A stretch of 48,208 bases of DNA from Sporisorium sorghi (taxonomy: Eukaryota > Basidiomycota > Ustilaginomycetes > Ustilaginales > Ustilaginaceae): positions 412-48,619 of the forward strand of contig JALCCG010000164.1 in the NCBI GenBank assembly GCA_023212695.1, in the 5' to 3' direction. Each line of letters opens with the position of its first letter. Positions within the stretch are counted from its first letter, which is position 1. This document shows, one piece after another, positions 27,359-38,117 of the stretch. Below the pieces are notes generated by a model, which saw nothing but the letters and a program-made list of their open reading frames with translations, was not told where the DNA came from and did not search any database. A program made the position numbers and the translations under genes.

Positions 27359-30300
27359 TCAGCCGTTGATGAGCCGGATCGTAAGGTACAGCGTCGACCC
27401 AATGAATCGGATACACGCCATGCCCGCCACGAACACCAGCACCAACACCATATACACTTTCGTCCTCGTGACTCCACTACCCGAGTCAAACGTGCTCGAT
27501 GTCTCGCCATTCAAGATAAACGCAGCAACCACGCCGTTACTCAGCGCCCAGGCGAGCACCACATTGGTGCGGATGTTCTTGTAGTAGTCCATCTGCCTCG
27601 CTGCTTTTTCCTCGTTGCTCGCGTCGCCGCGGATAATCATCGGCCTCGTCCTCAAATTGTTCAGCGCGTCGTCGTACGCCGTATCGATATCGGCCTGCGC
27701 CGTGGGCAGCGTGATCTCCACCGTGCCTTTACCCGTGGAAACAACGGCGCCGAGATCCTTGCTGACCGTAGTATCGCCCTTTGTGCCCCAGCTGAAGTCG
27801 TGCAGGTTGCAGAACGCGTAGATGTTCAAGATGTTGATGTACGTCGGTGCGAGCAGCAGGTACTGCACGAAGCTCGTCACGAGATGCAGTGGGTCGCACG
27901 CCAGCAGCGAACTCACCAGGTACACCCCATACGTCGCCAAGAGCGAAACGACCATCTGGGCGTAGATCGCGTCGTGCTCCACCCTCCGCACCACCTTGCT
28001 CAAACACAGCACCGCCGCCACCATCATGTACACCGTCAGCAGCGCAAAGATCAGCACCGCCGCCCAGTACTTCCAGCGACTCCCCTGGGGTCGATTGCCC
28101 ATAGCGAAGATGAAACTGGCTACGACGGTGCCGATGTAGATGTACTGCATGAACACGTTGAACACTCCGATTCCGCGGAGGTTAAAGGCGGGGTCTTCGA
28201 GCGATACGGTGAGGATGCGGAAGAAGATGTAGTAGTTGGCTAGGCCGAACCAGGCGAAGCACATGTTGACGAACGAGTAGAAGCTCTCGAACACCAACAG
28301 GGCTTTGCGCCAACCGTTGTGCCCCGAACGCACGAACTGTGCGGTGTGGTACAGCGCATAGACCGCGGCGAAGAACGAGCCGTTCAACCACCTGCGTCGT
28401 TGGCTGATGAACTCCGGCAGTCCTTCAGGCACATCAGTGACGCCTCGGGCCGACTTGACGTACTTGAGCACCCAGCCGTGCCCGCGTTTCGCCGCGAGCT
28501 CGAAACACAAAATCCGGTCCTCGGCGAGGTACATGTTGGACGTGAACACATCGGCGTCTGCTCCGAGCAGGTTTTCGCCCTTGAAGTACGACGCCAGGGG
28601 ACCGTGGCCGAACTCGTCGTTCTGCAGCGCAATGTAGCGGTACGCCGAAAACGCACCGGGGAGGACGGAGATGTAGCCCATGACGCTCTCGGTGGTCTTG
28701 TCGAGGATGTTGCTGATCTTGTACTCGAAGTTCTGCGCTGCGACCAGGGGGTTGAGCAGCAGTGGGCCGACGCCCCATTTCCCTTTGGTTTCGGCGCAGA
28801 TCTCGCCGCACGCACCGGCGACGTTCGAGTTGAGATCGAACGACTTCCACAGGTAGTAGATCGACTTATTCTCCGGCCTCGTGCCTACATCCAACAAGAT
28901 AGTCACGTTGGGCTGCAGGATCGGGCAGAAGGCGTTGAAGAACCACCGGTGCGAGTTGATCTTCTTGGCGTTCTTCTCCTTGAGGCAAAAAATAATCTGC
29001 ATCGGCACCAATCCACGCTCGGCGCCTTTGAACTGCAGATTCGAGTCGATCGAGAGCTGCGTCGTATACTCGTACAGATGCGCCTGCACCTCTTTCCCGT
29101 CGACCATGTTCTTCGCCACCCCGTCCTGGTACACGCCCAACGCGGCCAAGCAATCCAGCACGCGCGGGTGGATCTTCTTGCGTCCATCCGAGATGATCGC
29201 AACGACGACTTTTTTCCAACCCTCTTTGCCCCACGTCCTCGACTTATTGCGCGAACACAGGTGCGCAATGTTCTTCATAACCCCATGAAACGTACGGCAG
29301 AACAGCACCTCGTCCTCGTTGTACATCGTGATAGCGATGAACAGCTCCGTGTGCCGCCCGTACAGCGCCGGGCGCAGCGTGAACGATTCCGCAGCGAAAT
29401 CGTCCGGGTCGCACGTGACGGCCGAGTAGCGCATGGTGGTGAACTCGTCCTCTGCGCGGCGCGTGAGGAAGGTTTGCAGCTTGGTGGGTACGGGACAGTC
29501 GAGGATGAGGTTGCCCTTGGTGAGCCGGACGTTTTTCTTGGTCTTGTGGCGACGGAGTTGGGCACCGCGGGCGGGGGCGGGGCCGAAGTGCTGCGTGTCG
29601 AAGTGGTTGTCCCCGAACGCTTGGGCGGGGGTGGCGGTGTAGGGGTTGTTGAGGTCGTAGGGCCCGGAGTCGCCGCCGCCGAACGCCGTGTCGGGCGCAA
29701 GGGCGCTGTACGGGTCCTCGTGCTCGTCATCGTCGTGGGGCGCAACTTGAGCATACGGGCTGGTGAGGTACGCCGCGCCCGCCGCCCTTCCAAACGGCGA
29801 CGCATCCGCACCAGCACGCGCATACTCGTGCTTCTCGTCGTACACCGACCCGGGCGAGTACTTGGTCGCTGCATCGTCGTCGTCGTCGTCCTCCTCCTCC
29901 TCGTCACCCTCACCATGCCCCAACGAAGAATAGTGCCCCGCCGCACTCTGGTTGTAGTACGTATACCCGCCGTCCACCGACGCAGCTGCAGCCTGCGAGT
30001 ACTCCGGCAGCGCAGCAATCCGACCACCCGGGCTCACGGCGGCAGGCGGGCTAGCCAACGCATACGCAGCCTGGCTGTAAAAACTCTCGCTCAGCGGCGG
30101 CGTGTGCGTCGATTGCTGGCTGGCACCATCGACGCCGATGCTCACAGGCTGCTGAAGAGACGACATGCGCTGCGCGTGCGAGATCGGGAGGACGGTAGCG
30201 TGAGCATCGGAGAAGGGTGAGGCGTGCGATGTGGATGCAGCCGCTGCTTCGTATGGGTTGACAAATGTGTTGGCGCCGCTGCCGACGATGAGGTCCGGGT

Positions 30301-30388
30301 CCGGGTAGTATGGGTATGGGTCTTGCTCGTCTGTGGGAGCTTGGGTGGCGCCGGCAGCCGCCGAGGGTGGCCGCGAGTAGTAGGCCAT
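27359..30388 (-). CDS. Chitin synthase, division 1 (class I/II type)
   Basis: A single exon encodes 1009 residues. Residues 1 to about 270 are a disordered Tyr/Pro/Ala-rich tail with an acidic [10 protein letters not shown] block. From about 277 come the conserved [20 protein letters not shown] segment and the catalytic chitin_synth_1 domain: [54 protein letters not shown] near 621 and the [10 protein letters not shown] motif near 661, all intact. Several transmembrane helices follow to about residue 985 ([34 protein letters not shown] and others). The enzyme polymerises GlcNAc from UDP-GlcNAc and extrudes chitin at the plasma membrane. The lack of a myosin head or a cytochrome b5 domain excludes classes IV-VII. 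Smut fungi carry about eight chs genes; this resembles the class I/II members, but I cannot say which. The WDR7-like gene lies upstream in tandem. Confidence 0.95.
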   Translation of the reverse strand: MAYYSRPPSAAAGATQAPTDEQDPYPYYPDPDLIVGSGANTFVNPYEAAAASTSHASPFSDAHATVLPISHAQRMSSLQQPVSIGVDGASQQSTHTPPLSESFYSQAAYALASPPAAVSPGGRIAALPEYSQAAAASVDGGYTYYNQSAAGHYSSLGHGEGDEEEEDDDDDDAATKYSPGSVYDEKHEYARAGADASPFGRAAGAAYLTSPYAQVAPHDDDEHEDPYSALAPDTAFGGGDSGPYDLNNPYTATPAQAFGDNHFDTQHFGPAPARGAQLRRHKTKKNVRLTKGNLILDCPVPTKLQTFLTRRAEDEFTTMRYSAVTCDPDDFAAESFTLRPALYGRHTELFIAITMYNEDEVLFCRTFHGVMKNIAHLCSRNKSRTWGKEGWKKVVVAIISDGRKKIHPRVLDCLAALGVYQDGVAKNMVDGKEVQAHLYEYTTQLSIDSNLQFKGAERGLVPMQIIFCLKEKNAKKINSHRWFFNAFCPILQPNVTILLDVGTRPENKSIYYLWKSFDLNSNVAGACGEICAETKGKWGVGPLLLNPLVAAQNFEYKISNILDKTTESVMGYISVLPGAFSAYRYIALQNDEFGHGPLASYFKGENLLGADADVFTSNMYLAEDRILCFELAAKRGHGWVLKYVKSARGVTDVPEGLPEFISQRRRWLNGSFFAAVYALYHTAQFVRSGHNGWRKALLVFESFYSFVNMCFAWFGLANYYIFFRILTVSLEDPAFNLRGIGVFNVFMQYIYIGTVVASFIFAMGNRPQGSRWKYWAAVLIFALLTVYMMVAAVLCLSKVVRRVEHDAIYAQMVVSLLATYGVYLVSSLLACDPLHLVTSFVQYLLLAPTYINILNIYAFCNLHDFSWGTKGDTTVSKDLGAVVSTGKGTVEITLPTAQADIDTAYDDALNNLRTRPMIIRGDASNEEKAARQMDYYKNIRTNVVLAWALSNGVVAAFILNGETSSTFDSGSGVTRTKVYMVLVLVFVAGMACIRFIGSTLYLTIRLING

Positions 30389-31232
30389 TGCTTGTAGCTG
30401 AGTCGTGTGTGGTGTTAGTGTATGGAAAAGATGTCAAGGGCGTAAAGAATGTTTGTAAAAGAAAGGATAGTAGAGAGAGAGAGGGTATGAGACACCTTGC
30501 TGTGCAGTCGGCACCTGCACAAGCTGATGGTGAAAAGGATGATGGTGGAAACAAGAAGAGTGAGCAGAAGGGGAAGCGGCTAATGATGCCGCACGCACGA
30601 GCCTGCAGTCGCTCCACTGGGCGCTTCCAAACCGGCACACGAGCGGAGAAGCACTGCCGGAGTATCAACAGGCGCAGCTTGTTCCAACGTAGAATCTCGA
30701 CGAGCCTGCGCTGCGCTCATGATGCAGTGCTGGACAGGGGCTTTTTGCCCTTTGAAATTTCTCCAATGTGTTGGTTCTTAGACGCAGGCAGAAGAGCAGT
30801 GTGCGCGTTTTTGTTGATTGACACTTCTACAGCTGTCATTTTTGCGATTCACCACATTCCACCTCTCGACCCTCTTTCTTTCTCTCTGGGCATCACTCGC
30901 TTTCGAGACAGTTCAGAGCAATGGACGGTGGGCGGTGTTCAAGTGTTTAGAGTGGCAGCGCATAGCATCGCATTGCAGAAGGCGCTCCCTGATCGAACAT
31001 TGTTCAGGAGGAGGTCGAAGAGTTGTCGACTCAGGGGTCTCTCGCAGCCGCGGGCCGTTCAGGGTCCAGTTGGAGCCCCTGTCTCGACCTCATTCGGGCC
31101 GCGAGGCTCTAGCCTCGGCATGAACTCTCGGGTCTAACGCTCTCAACCTTTTTTTCGGCGCCGTCACAACAGCAACGCTTCGAACACGGTCCAGATCGAA
31201 CAAAGGCTGTTATTTTTGTCCGCTCCCGCCCC
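30389..31232. other. Promoter region of the chitin synthase gene
   Basis: About 840 bp between the WDR7-like stop and the chitin synthase start. A GA-rich run (agagagagag) lies near 30472-30483, about 90 bp upstream of the start codon. No gene supported. Confidence 0.55.
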
Positions 31233-34200
31233 TCAATCGACACTAATGTTGAGCTGCGCCTCGCCAATCTGAACCCTGACGCTGCGCTCCGAGTTCCACT
31301 GGAACCCGATCCTGTCGAACCCGACAAACTCCTGTTCCTGCGCCTGCTGTGCCTCTGCCCCCAACGCACCCCCCACCATCGAACCCATCCGCGAGCTCAC
31401 CTGCTGCTCGCCCACATTGAACAAGAACGCCTTGTACGCGCCATCCGTCAACCTCACATCCGTCGCGCCCTGCCGCGGCATCTGTCCGGGCGAAAAGAAA
31501 CTGCTGAATCCCGCCGACGTCTTCCACACCAGCACGCGGCCTTCCTCCAGGCTCATCGTCACGAGCCTCCTACCATCGGGGCTGAAGCTCGCGGCGTCGG
31601 CACGGCGGCGGTGGCCCTCGAGCACGTACAGCCGCGTCGCGGTTTTGAGATCGTACATGATCACGGCGCCTTCGTTCGTGCCCACCGCCAAACGCTGCCC
31701 GGAGCCGAAGAAGGAGACGCTCGGGTACGTGGATACCAGCTCCGAGATCATCACGGTCGCGGCGTTGACCACCGCCTCGCGCATCGTCGTGTGCGTCGGG
31801 TCGAGCGATTTTACCACTGCTTCGGCTAGCCGCGGCAGGTTGGCTACCAGTACGGACGGTCGTTTGCGCACCATGAACGCGACCAGCCGCATCGTCGCAG
31901 AGCAGTGCGCGGGGGATCGTGCATGCAGGATGTCGAGCGACAGCGTCGTCATGAACAGCGGCGTGTTTTCCGCTGCTATCTGCAACGTTGCTGCTCGTGC
32001 CAGCGTGCGCAGCTCGCCATCGCTGCTTGCGTTGCTGCTGCTGGAAGAGCTCGACGCATTGGCCGTGCTGAGCGCGAACAACGATCGCACCACCTCGGCC
32101 GCGTCGAAATAATGCTGCCACATGGCGAACCCGCTTCGGCACAGCTCGATCGCCACTCCGAGCATCTGCAGCTCCGCAGGCGTCCGCATCTCGCTGCCTT
32201 TATCAGACACAATGGCGCCGTGGATCGTGCTGGCAATGTCCTTGAGTGTTCGTGGTGACAGGCTCGTATACCGCTCCACCGCAATGCTGCCCATCAGCGC
32301 CAGTGCGCGTGTTCGAAGCTCAGCTTCTTCGCTCGAAGTCGTCGGTGTCGAGCTGCTGCTTTCTACTCGACCCTTTGCGATCTGTGCAGCTGTCTTTGCC
32401 GACGACAGCAGCCCTTGCCACTGACTGCACAGCTCGTCCAGCTGCCCCTGCTCCATCCGTGCCAGAGCAAGCTGGAACATGCTTCGGCTTGCACTCTGAA
32501 TCTCCGTGTTGCTGTCGAGCCAGTACGCCACCAGCTCATTGAGCACCACGCCTCTGAAACCCACCCCGACCAACGACGCCAGCCGGGCTTCGTCCTCGAC
32601 AAAGTGCTGCAGATCCACCGCAAGGCCCTGCAGCTCGCTGATATGGCTGAGAACGCGCAGCAGAGCAGATGCGACCAGCAGACGAGTCGTTGTCAGCCGA
32701 CTGCTCAGTTTCCATGCTTTTTTGACATCGACGTCCGTTTCCATCGCAGTCGTTCCGCCAGATCCGCCCACCACGAGAGCATCAGGTGCAGAGTGCAGCC
32801 CGACACTCAGAGCACTCTTCCCTCCGCGAGATGCAGGAGAAGAGGAAGCGGGCTCTTCCAGATCCAGCAGTGCTGCGAGCTTGGCATCCATGTCGGCGTC
32901 CAATCCGGTCGGAAACACGGTGGGCAGCAAGGGTCGAACGATATTGACCGCCTTGCGCGCAGCTGGTGAACCTAATCCCACCGACTGCGGTGCGGCACTC
33001 CGCTCGAACTCCTGCTCGGCTCGCATCGTCGTTGACGGCTGGAGTGATGTTGCGTTCGTCGCGCTACTACGCGGAGCTGCGTCCTCCTTGGCTCCAGCCT
33101 GCCCAGGACCTCGCACAGCACGCGCAGCAGCCTCGATCGCACGTCGAAAATTGACCAGCAACGACGCTGCAGCATCGTCGCGCGCACAAGCCAGCTGCGA
33201 CAGCACACCCGTCGTGCCCGAGTGCAGCGGACTGAGCGGCTCAATTCCCTTCACAGTCCACCATCCCTTGCCGTCCTCGATGAGCGCTTGCGCCTGATCG
33301 GTCGCAATGCTCCGGCGCAGCTCTTGTGTCCGCAAGTCCCACACCCGCGCCTTGTCGTCGTCATACGTGAGCAACAGCTCGTCCGCGCGCACAGCTAGCG
33401 AAGTCAGACGTGCACCTCGGCCCGGCACGGTGTACAGCAGTCGAAAGCCTTCGAGGAGCACCACTGTTACTGAGCTATCTGCGCATATGCAGGCTACGCA
33501 TCCGTGCAGCCGGATCGTGTTGTCCTCGTCGCCAAAGACGACTAGCGCTTCGACGGGTGTGGTCGAGACGGAGAGCGAGGCTTCCAATTGGGGTGCAGCA
33601 GATGTGGACGTCGAGCCGGGTGTCGGGCTTGGGCTTGCTTGCCAGAAGCCGACCTCGCCTTGTAGCGTTCCGCCGATGATGAGTCGCTGACCCGATCGAG
33701 GAGCGACGGCCGAGCGGAGCAGACAGATTTCGTGGTCTGTGCCCAAGCTGTTCTGGGCAGCAGTGGGTGAGACGAGCGCGCCGTTCTTGGCTTGCAGAGA
33801 GCTGCCTGCGGCGAGGGACAACAGCGAGAGGATCTCGATGCCGCCCGAGCGGGCAACTGCGATTCTCTCCAGACTGAGAGGCAACAGAGCAGTTATGCGA
33901 TTTGCTCGAGCACCTTTGTCATCGCGATCCACCACCGCATCTTGATCTGACCTTGAAGAAGCGAGAAGATCCTCCATCTGTCCCGTGCTCACATCGAAGG
34001 CGGCGAGTTCCTTTGATGTCGAAGCCTCATCTGCACTCGGAGCATCGGAGGCGAGCGGCTGGAGGAGGAAAACCTTGTCAAGAAGCTCTCCCGAGCCAGG
34101 CAGATTCCAAGCCAGACAGAGCCGACTTGGAGTAGGACCTGCAAGCAACGTAAAGCTTGGCTTGCCTGCATCCAGGTCGGCGTGTTGCTGCTCGACTCGT

Positions 34201-36647
34201 TTCGACCGCGTCATATCGAGCCTTGCCAGTCCCGACGACATCTGCACGAGGACATGCTGTGCGTCGCGGCTCGATCCGCAAAGTCTCTTGAAGTGACCCG
34301 TCTCGACTTCTTGCGTGAACAGTGATTGTCCATTCGCAGCGTCCAGCACCGAGAGTCGTTCCGAAGACTGAACTACGACTCGATTTGCAACGAAACGGAT
34401 GTTCGTTGCCTGAGCATCTTGGCTCGAAAGAGCCCATGCAGCGTCGTCTTCCGCTCTGGCGTCGAACACGAAGCCTTGAAGCTGTTTGGACTGACTCGAG
34501 GCATCTGCTTGCGCTTGAGTGCCAACCGCTTCGGATGTGATTATGCGTATCGGCTGCTTTTGAAGCTTCAGCTCGGTCTCGCTGAACCATACCAGCTCAA
34601 GCCGATCTTCAGCTCCAAATGCGAGACGAATCGCCGGTGTGTTGGCTGAAGCCACGTCGTCGACAGCTTCGCGAAGCAAGAGCCTCCCGTCCGTCAGATC
34701 CATCATGAGCACCGACATCGAGTGCGAGTCCCACAGCAGAGCGACAGGAGAACCAGCCACTTGGAAAGTCTGAACCGAATCAGCCAGCTTGACGCCGTGG
34801 GTCTCGCGCAGTCGGGAGCTGGTCGAGGCATCAGGCGCACTCAGTGCGGTTCGGAGCATGGATCGTCTCATGCTCGCGTCGCCAGCTGCCAAAGTTGGTG
34901 GGCGCGGTGATGCTCTTGCTGATCCGGCAGGGCTGCGTGTGAGAGGTGTACCGATGGCTCCCGGAAGTTGTCTGCTGAGTGACTGGATTACACCCAGCGA
35001 CACCGAAGCGTCCTTTCCCGGAAGCTCGAGAGTGTCAGCACTGACAGGGGCAACCGCGGCTATAGTCACGTCCGACTGCCAGAGCATGGTGCCTTCGACG
35101 ACGGACCACATTGAGACATGACCGGCTTCCTGGACGACCAGCAAAGCGACCTTGTCGAGCGAAAGTTGCGCAGTCGTGGAGGATGTTGATGCCTCTTGGC
35201 TGTCCTCTACTCGCGCGGGCAGAGGGACGAGTCGAAGTGCGACGACGGCGGAGCGATCGCGGGTGTAAAGCGTCATGAACTGGCTGAATTCGCCTCGACT
35301 CGGATCGTGAAGCCACGCATCCAAAAGTGAAGGTTGGATTGCAGTGTCGATGGGTGCAAGCGAGGTAGAAACGTGACTTGCTGACTGAGGCTTGGAGTGC
35401 GCTGACACCTCTGGCAATGCTTCAGTCGATTCAGTGACGTTTAGAGGAGTGACGGGCGATTGTCGGGATTCGCTGGGTCGCATGCGGTGAGAGGTGTGAT
35501 GTCGCGAGTGCTCCTTGGGAGAATGCGGTGAAGGCGAGTGCGAATGCGAGTGCGAATGCGAATGCGAAGAGAACCCAAGCCGTTCAATCACGCCACCAAC
35601 CACTCCATGCTGATGATCATTCCTCTCCGCTGCGGCCATCTGCAGCTCCAAGCGATCCTCTGCCTGTTCTCCAAACGTGCGTCCCGCAGTGTGGCCCGTG
35701 GCATTGACATTAGACTGAAGACTGCCGGCGGGCAAGCCTTCATCGATCTGAACATTGGCAGCGACCGTCGAGCTGGCCGAGGCAGCAGAGATGGTCGAGC
35801 GTGCTGCTAGGGATCCGCGATCGACGTGCGGAAATGCAGGCAAGAGTGGGCTGGGCTCGCGGCCGGAAGACGAGATGGATTTGGAAATGGCCGAAGAGGG
35901 GAACCGGATGGAAGGCGTCTCGATTTCGGGACTGCGTAGACGTGATGCGCTCGAGATGACGGAAGAACGACGAGACCGAGATGGACTGAGTTGCGAGAGG
36001 TTGGCAGAGGCCGAAGCTGAGGCTGGGAGCGAGTCGTCGGCGTCTCGTGCGTGTGATTCTCTGCTTGACAGCGATTCGTAGTCCTCTAGACGTCCGTAAG
36101 CACGGTAGATGGTGACGGTGCCGTCATCTCTGCCTACTGCAACCACGCGGCCGAGATCTGGACGGTAGATGACGGGCTTGGCGCTGCTTTGTCGGAGGTC
36201 GATCGGGTCCAAGCCACTGGACGAGTAGGGAGCAAAAGAGATGGACGGATCCCATTGATCCAGAGATGCAACAACACTTGCTGCTGTAGCCCCATTTCGC
36301 TGCAGATACGAACAGCTAGCCTGTGCGGAGTTCTCGTCCCATGAAAGTGCGGCAGTCGGCGGAGCTAGGTTCGAGGTTCGAGATGACGAAGGGAGACCCC
36401 ATTCCTCCAGCTCGGCTTCGATTTGGTCGGGATCGATTTGCGGGCTCGATGTTTTGGCTGCTTGCTGTGTTCGTGACGATGCAGAGGCGGTCGCACCCTT
36501 ATGGGAGCTCCTGGAGTGACTGGCGGTGAGAATGGCTCGATAATTGGGGCGATCCGGTTTCCATCGTCGGCGAGCATAGTGTGAGGTGGTCGCGCGGTCC
36601 CTCTGATCGAGAACGAACGGAAGCGACAAGGGCGTAGCCGTCGTCAT
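31233..36647 (-). CDS. WDR7/rabconnectin-3 beta-like WD40 protein (1804 aa)
   Basis: A single exon encodes 1804 residues from the only plausible ATG (36645-36647); the frame stays open upstream but has no ATG there. The start reads MTTATPLSLPFVLDQRDRAT. WD-type blades are visible near the N-terminus (KPVIYRPDLGRVVAVGRDDG) and again in the last 150 residues (GQRLAVGTNEGAVIMYDLKT, SFSPDGRRLVTMSLEEGRVL). The middle has long Ser/Ala-rich spacers and helical segments. N- and C-terminal WD40 regions separated by a long helical middle, with a terminal seven-blade remnant ending in VLVWKTSAG, match WDR7/rabconnectin-3 beta of animals, which works with DMXL/Rav1-type proteins in V-ATPase assembly and acidification. 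The role here is inferred from that family. Odd: a His-Ser dipeptide repeat (HSHSHSHSHS) near 35540-35570. Confidence 0.72.
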   Translation of the reverse strand: MTTATPLSLPFVLDQRDRATTSHYARRRWKPDRPNYRAILTASHSRSSHKGATASASSRTQQAAKTSSPQIDPDQIEAELEEWGLPSSSRTSNLAPPTAALSWDENSAQASCSYLQRNGATAASVVASLDQWDPSISFAPYSSSGLDPIDLRQSSAKPVIYRPDLGRVVAVGRDDGTVTIYRAYGRLEDYESLSSRESHARDADDSLPASASASANLSQLSPSRSRRSSVISSASRLRSPEIETPSIRFPSSAISKSISSSGREPSPLLPAFPHVDRGSLAARSTISAASASSTVAANVQIDEGLPAGSLQSNVNATGHTAGRTFGEQAEDRLELQMAAAERNDHQHGVVGGVIERLGFSSHSHSHSHSHSPSPHSPKEHSRHHTSHRMRPSESRQSPVTPLNVTESTEALPEVSAHSKPQSASHVSTSLAPIDTAIQPSLLDAWLHDPSRGEFSQFMTLYTRDRSAVVALRLVPLPARVEDSQEASTSSTTAQLSLDKVALLVVQEAGHVSMWSVVEGTMLWQSDVTIAAVAPVSADTLELPGKDASVSLGVIQSLSRQLPGAIGTPLTRSPAGSARASPRPPTLAAGDASMRRSMLRTALSAPDASTSSRLRETHGVKLADSVQTFQVAGSPVALLWDSHSMSVLMMDLTDGRLLLREAVDDVASANTPAIRLAFGAEDRLELVWFSETELKLQKQPIRIITSEAVGTQAQADASSQSKQLQGFVFDARAEDDAAWALSSQDAQATNIRFVANRVVVQSSERLSVLDAANGQSLFTQEVETGHFKRLCGSSRDAQHVLVQMSSGLARLDMTRSKRVEQQHADLDAGKPSFTLLAGPTPSRLCLAWNLPGSGELLDKVFLLQPLASDAPSADEASTSKELAAFDVSTGQMEDLLASSRSDQDAVVDRDDKGARANRITALLPLSLERIAVARSGGIEILSLLSLAAGSSLQAKNGALVSPTAAQNSLGTDHEICLLRSAVAPRSGQRLIIGGTLQGEVGFWQASPSPTPGSTSTSAAPQLEASLSVSTTPVEALVVFGDEDNTIRLHGCVACICADSSVTVVLLEGFRLLYTVPGRGARLTSLAVRADELLLTYDDDKARVWDLRTQELRRSIATDQAQALIEDGKGWWTVKGIEPLSPLHSGTTGVLSQLACARDDAAASLLVNFRRAIEAAARAVRGPGQAGAKEDAAPRSSATNATSLQPSTTMRAEQEFERSAAPQSVGLGSPAARKAVNIVRPLLPTVFPTGLDADMDAKLAALLDLEEPASSSPASRGGKSALSVGLHSAPDALVVGGSGGTTAMETDVDVKKAWKLSSRLTTTRLLVASALLRVLSHISELQGLAVDLQHFVEDEARLASLVGVGFRGVVLNELVAYWLDSNTEIQSASRSMFQLALARMEQGQLDELCSQWQGLLSSAKTAAQIAKGRVESSSSTPTTSSEEAELRTRALALMGSIAVERYTSLSPRTLKDIASTIHGAIVSDKGSEMRTPAELQMLGVAIELCRSGFAMWQHYFDAAEVVRSLFALSTANASSSSSSSNASSDGELRTLARAATLQIAAENTPLFMTTLSLDILHARSPAHCSATMRLVAFMVRKRPSVLVANLPRLAEAVVKSLDPTHTTMREAVVNAATVMISELVSTYPSVSFFGSGQRLAVGTNEGAVIMYDLKTATRLYVLEGHRRRADAASFSPDGRRLVTMSLEEGRVLVWKTSAGFSSFFSPGQMPRQGATDVRLTDGAYKAFLFNVGEQQVSSRMGSMVGGALGAEAQQAQEQEFVGFDRIGFQWNSERSVRVQIGEAQLNISVD

Positions 36648-36763
36648 TGCCGCTATCGAGCCCTCGAGCGTGTGCTGAGCAAGTCGTGATGGTGATGGTG
36701 ATGATGATGATGAAGCGAAAAGTGTCAGTTTGTGCGCACAGTCCTCCTCCACCGCTCAGCAAA

Positions 36764-36803
<40 letters not shown>

Positions 36804-37025
36804 TATAATCGCAACTTGTTAGATTCCTACGCTCGGTTTTTGCGGGGTCATTTTGGCGTTTCGCCGTTCTGCCGTTTACTGCCGCTTTTTTTGACATCCC
36901 TCGCTGAGCAAGTTCCCCCGCTTCTGTTGGACCCTTTCTCCCGGTCCTCGTTTGCCGAGCTCGATCTTCCATACTTGATCCTTCTCTCGCTACCACCATC
37001 CAGATCAAATCACTTTGACGTTGCC
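36648..37025. promoter_or_regulatory. Divergent promoter with A21 and (AT)n tract
   Basis: 378 bp between the start codons of the WDR7-like gene and the alpha/beta hydrolase gene. Its centre is a 21-nt poly-A followed directly by about 13 AT repeats, an easily melted and nucleosome-poor element between two divergent genes. Confidence 0.65.
36761..36807. repeat. Poly-A plus AT microsatellite
   Basis: A run of A (36761-36781) flows into an alternating AT tract to about 36807. It lies 114 bp upstream of the WDR7-like start. Confidence 0.92.
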
Positions 37026-38003
37026 ATGTCAGCCCTCTCAACCTACACCACCAAGCTGCAAGCCAGCAAAGCAACGCTCGCCGCCGCCGCAGGCACAGCC
37101 TCCCTCCTCTACCTTTTCTTCAGCAACGCCCGCCTTCGCTCCAACTACCCCAAGATCCTCAAAGCCCCAGCCAAGATCCACGACCAGCCCTATCCCGCCG
37201 ACGTCCTACCCGGCGGCGCCGACCTCGTCACACCCTACGGCATCATCCGCTACTACGAGTTCGGCCCGGAGGACGGCAAGAAGCTGCTGCTCGTGCACGG
37301 CATCTCCACCCCCTCGCCTGCCTGGAGTCTGATCGCGCCGCACCTCGTCAAAGCAGGCTACCGCGTGCTGTGCTACGACCTGTTCGGGCGAGGATATTCG
37401 GATTCGCCGCAGGTGATGCACGATGCGGCGCTGTTCGTGTCGCAGATCACGCTGCTGCTGGCACACCTGCCGCAGTGGGATAAGTTCGATCTGTGCGGTA
37501 TGTCGCTCGGCGGGCCGATTGCGGCGCACTTTGCGCACTACTTCCCGCATCGCGTGGATAGGTTGGTGCTGCTGTGTCCGGCGGGTGGGACACCTAATGC
37601 CGACTTGCGCCCTGCTGTTAAGCTGATCCGCTCGCATCTTGTGCCGAATTCGGTGCTGCAGCTGCTGCTGCGCTTCGTGCCGCTGCTCCCGACCCCGCCC
37701 AAAGGATCGCTTGCGTGGTGGCAGGCCAAGTATCATCCGGGCTACAAGTTCAGCTTCACTTCGAGCTTGCAGGACGGACCTATTTTCAACAGCCAAGACG
37801 TGCACCGCGCCGTCGCGAGGGAGTTCGGGTCGAGGCTCCGCACCATCTGGGGCGACAAGGACGACGTAGTGCCCATGAGCACCGCAAAGTACTTTGGACA
37901 AATCGACCTCGCCGTCATCCCCGACGCTGGGCACTTTATTGTACTCACGCACCCGGACGCGACGGCTCAGCACATGCTCGACTTTCTTGGTTCCGGCAAA
38001 TGA
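37026..38003 (+). CDS. Alpha/beta hydrolase, N-terminally anchored
   Basis: A single exon encodes 325 residues from the ATG at 37026 (gcc-ATG-tc context). A hydrophobic segment (ATLAAAAGTASLLYLFF, about 17-34) may be a signal anchor to a membrane. The catalytic core follows: LLLVHGISTPSPAW with the oxyanion HG, nucleophile elbow GMSLGG with S160, the acid in WGDKDDVVP (D279) and H303 in DAGHF, giving a complete Ser-Asp-His triad. The family includes lipases, esterases and epoxide-hydrolase-like enzymes; the substrate cannot be read from sequence. The size and the YEFGPEDGKKLLLVHG opening resemble generic fungal alpha/beta hydrolases with a lid domain (about 185-250). The stop faces the MFS transporter stop only 114 bp away. 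Confidence 0.92.
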   Translation: MSALSTYTTKLQASKATLAAAAGTASLLYLFFSNARLRSNYPKILKAPAKIHDQPYPADVLPGGADLVTPYGIIRYYEFGPEDGKKLLLVHGISTPSPAWSLIAPHLVKAGYRVLCYDLFGRGYSDSPQVMHDAALFVSQITLLLAHLPQWDKFDLCGMSLGGPIAAHFAHYFPHRVDRLVLLCPAGGTPNADLRPAVKLIRSHLVPNSVLQLLLRFVPLLPTPPKGSLAWWQAKYHPGYKFSFTSSLQDGPIFNSQDVHRAVAREFGSRLRTIWGDKDDVVPMSTAKYFGQIDLAVIPDAGHFIVLTHPDATAQHMLDFLGSGK

Positions 38004-38117
38004 TTGCTGACAAAATGCGATAGTGTACAGATGAGAGAGCGAGGGACAAATGCAAAGAAGAAGCGGTAATGTACAAAAAGGAAATCCTATATGCGATGAG
38101 AGAGTGCGGTCGAAAAA

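Noticed and set aside
28319..30220. 633-codon open frame on the plus strand opposite the chitin synthase
   Set aside because: It is an antisense shadow produced by GC-rich codon use; the protein is Arg/Val-rich without a domain, while the minus strand encodes an intact enzyme.
36648..36752. Upstream in-frame extension of the WDR7-like protein
   Set aside because: The extension has no ATG (its first possible start is GTG) and overlaps the promoter repeats; the ATG at 36647 begins a conserved-looking N-terminus.
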